From contig JARLIK010000028.1 in NCBI GenBank assembly GCA_031291755.1, positions 36,886 through 100,885 on the forward strand: a DNA stretch of 64,000 nucleotides. Direction: 5' to 3'. Below, one piece after another: positions 63,315 to 64,000 of the stretch. This DNA is from Acidocella sp. GTDB taxonomy: Bacteria > Pseudomonadota > Alphaproteobacteria > Acetobacterales > Acetobacteraceae. The position numbers were made by a program, and so were the translations under genes. How positions within the stretch are numbered: position 1 is the stretch's first letter; each line of letters opens with the position of its first letter. The notes below the pieces were generated by a model, which saw only the letters and a program-made list of their open reading frames with translations, made no database searches and had not been told where the DNA came from.

Positions 63315-64000
63315 TTAAGCGCTGGCCTGCGTGATAAATTTCGTGATCAGATAAGGCTCCAAACCTTCGGCGCCGCCTTCCGAGCCATAACCGCTATCCT
63401 TGATGCCGCCGAATGGCGCTTCCGGCATTCCCAAGCCCTGATGATTGATGCTGACCATGCCTGATTCAATCGCCGATCCCAGCGCGGCGGCGGTGGAGAC
63501 AGAGTGTGTGTAGGCATAGGCGGCCAAACCATAAGGCAAGCGATTGGCCTCGGTGATGGCGTCATCGTAACTGCCGAACGGCAGGAATAGCGCCAGCGGG
63601 CCAAACGGCTCCTCATGCAGCACGCGGGCATCGGCGGGAATATTGGTCAGCACGGTGGGCTCAAAAAAATACCCCTTGTTGCCATGCCGCTTGCCGCCAG
63701 TGTGAATCGTAGCGCCCTTCTGCACGGCATCCGACACAAAGGCTTCCATCGCGGCGACGCGGCGGTCGTTGGCCAGCGGCCCCATGGTGGTGTCCGCTTC
63801 CAGCCCGTTGCCAAGTTTCAAGGCCTTCGCCGCGGCGGTGAATTTTTCGAGGAACGGCACATAGACATCCTGCTGCACCAAAAACCGTGTCGGTGCGATG
63901 CAAACCTGCCCGGCATTGCGGTATTTGGCACCGCTGAGAACGCGCGCCGCCGCATCCAGATCGGCATCGTTGAAGATAATCGCGGGGGCATGGCCGCCAA
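63315..64000 (-). CDS. Aldehyde dehydrogenase (succinate-semialdehyde type), partial
   Basis: The C-terminal 227 or so residues are visible and the N-terminus lies beyond the window. Seen: GGHAPAIIFNDADLDAAA, the catalytic Cys in NAGQVCIAPTRF, DTTMGPLANDRR, EEPFGPLALFLPF and PEAPFGGIKDSGYG. These match NAD(P) succinate-semialdehyde or glutarate-semialdehyde dehydrogenases. It converges on the acyl-CoA synthetase. Its stop codon lies in a short hairpin CAGCGC/GCGCTG (63307-63324). Confidence 0.9.
   Translation of the reverse strand, partial: GGHAPAIIFNDADLDAAARVLSGAKYRNAGQVCIAPTRFLVQQDVYVPFLEKFTAAAKALKLGNGLEADTTMGPLANDRRVAAMEAFVSDAVQKGATIHTGGKRHGNKGYFFEPTVLTNIPADARVLHEEPFGPLALFLPFGSYDDAITEANRLPYGLAAYAYTHSVSTAAALGSAIESGMVSINHQGLGMPEAPFGGIKDSGYGSEGGAEGLEPYLITKFITQASA

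Overview
Organism. The window looks like the chromosome of an alphaproteobacterium, possibly an Acetobacteraceae/Rhodospirillales-type heterotroph. The pointers are a FixL/FixJ/FixK-type cascade, several Bug-type (TctC) binding proteins, CUT1 and TRAP sugar/acid importers and moderately high GC coding DNA. The taxonomic call is inference. No rRNA, tRNA, CRISPR array, IS element or prophage was recognised. Almost everything is accessory catabolism: importer plus enzymes plus local regulator, repeated several times.

Layout. (1) 1-3905: end of a surface/polysaccharide-like region with a partial GT2 glycosyltransferase, an SGNH-like protein, a transglutaminase-like protein and two decayed genes fused by deletion (GT2 and GMC oxidoreductase). 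(2) 3960-15335: a divergent sugar locus. To the left are a YihT-like aldolase, a zinc dehydrogenase and a YihV-like PfkB kinase. To the right are a complete CUT1 ABC importer with an embedded SDR, an IlvD/Edd dehydratase and an HpcH/HpaI aldolase, followed by an enolase-superfamily enzyme. It combines relatives of sulfo-EMP and sulfo-ED enzymes, so an unusual (sulfo)sugar is a reasonable hypothesis. (3) 15694-22955: an SDR lacking most catalytic residues with an MFS carrier, divergent from a GntR regulator, two MmgE/PrpD proteins and another MFS carrier. (4) 23147-30048: signalling, with an HD hydrolase, a FixL-like kinase that has lost the haem histidine, FixJ, a FixT-like receiver behind a FixK-type box, FixK, and a PilZ/diguanylate cyclase pair. 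(5) 30362-32535: TacA-TacT toxin-antitoxin and a membrane-anchored TIR protein.

(6) 32586-39032: a LysR regulator facing a duplicated array of ornithine-cyclodeaminase-family enzymes and Tat-type Bug binding proteins (enzyme, Bug, Bug, enzyme, Bug). (7) 39043-46321: one leftward operon encoding a FAH-family hydrolase, a Bug protein, a two-subunit molybdenum hydroxylase, a leaderless ModA-like protein, and TctB and TctA. This holds the only complete tripartite tricarboxylate transporter in the window. (8) 46478-55675: GntR, MFS, phosphotriesterase-like hydrolase, aldehyde dehydrogenase, SDR, Bug protein, an orphan EutA-like reactivase and a bicupin, with no ethanolamine ammonia-lyase nearby. 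(9) 55746-64000: TRAP transporter with SDR, an IclR regulator behind two matching operators, a thiolase, an acyl-CoA synthetase and a partial aldehyde dehydrogenase.

Regions 6 and 8 are visibly more AT-rich than regions 2 and 9 (for example 42% GC at 52441-52500 against 75% at 12781-12840), which fits separate acquisition. Leads most worth following are the dual-aldolase sugar locus, the orphan EutA cluster, the Fix cascade with haem-less sensor and degenerate FixT-like receiver, and the duplicated cyclodeaminase/Bug array.
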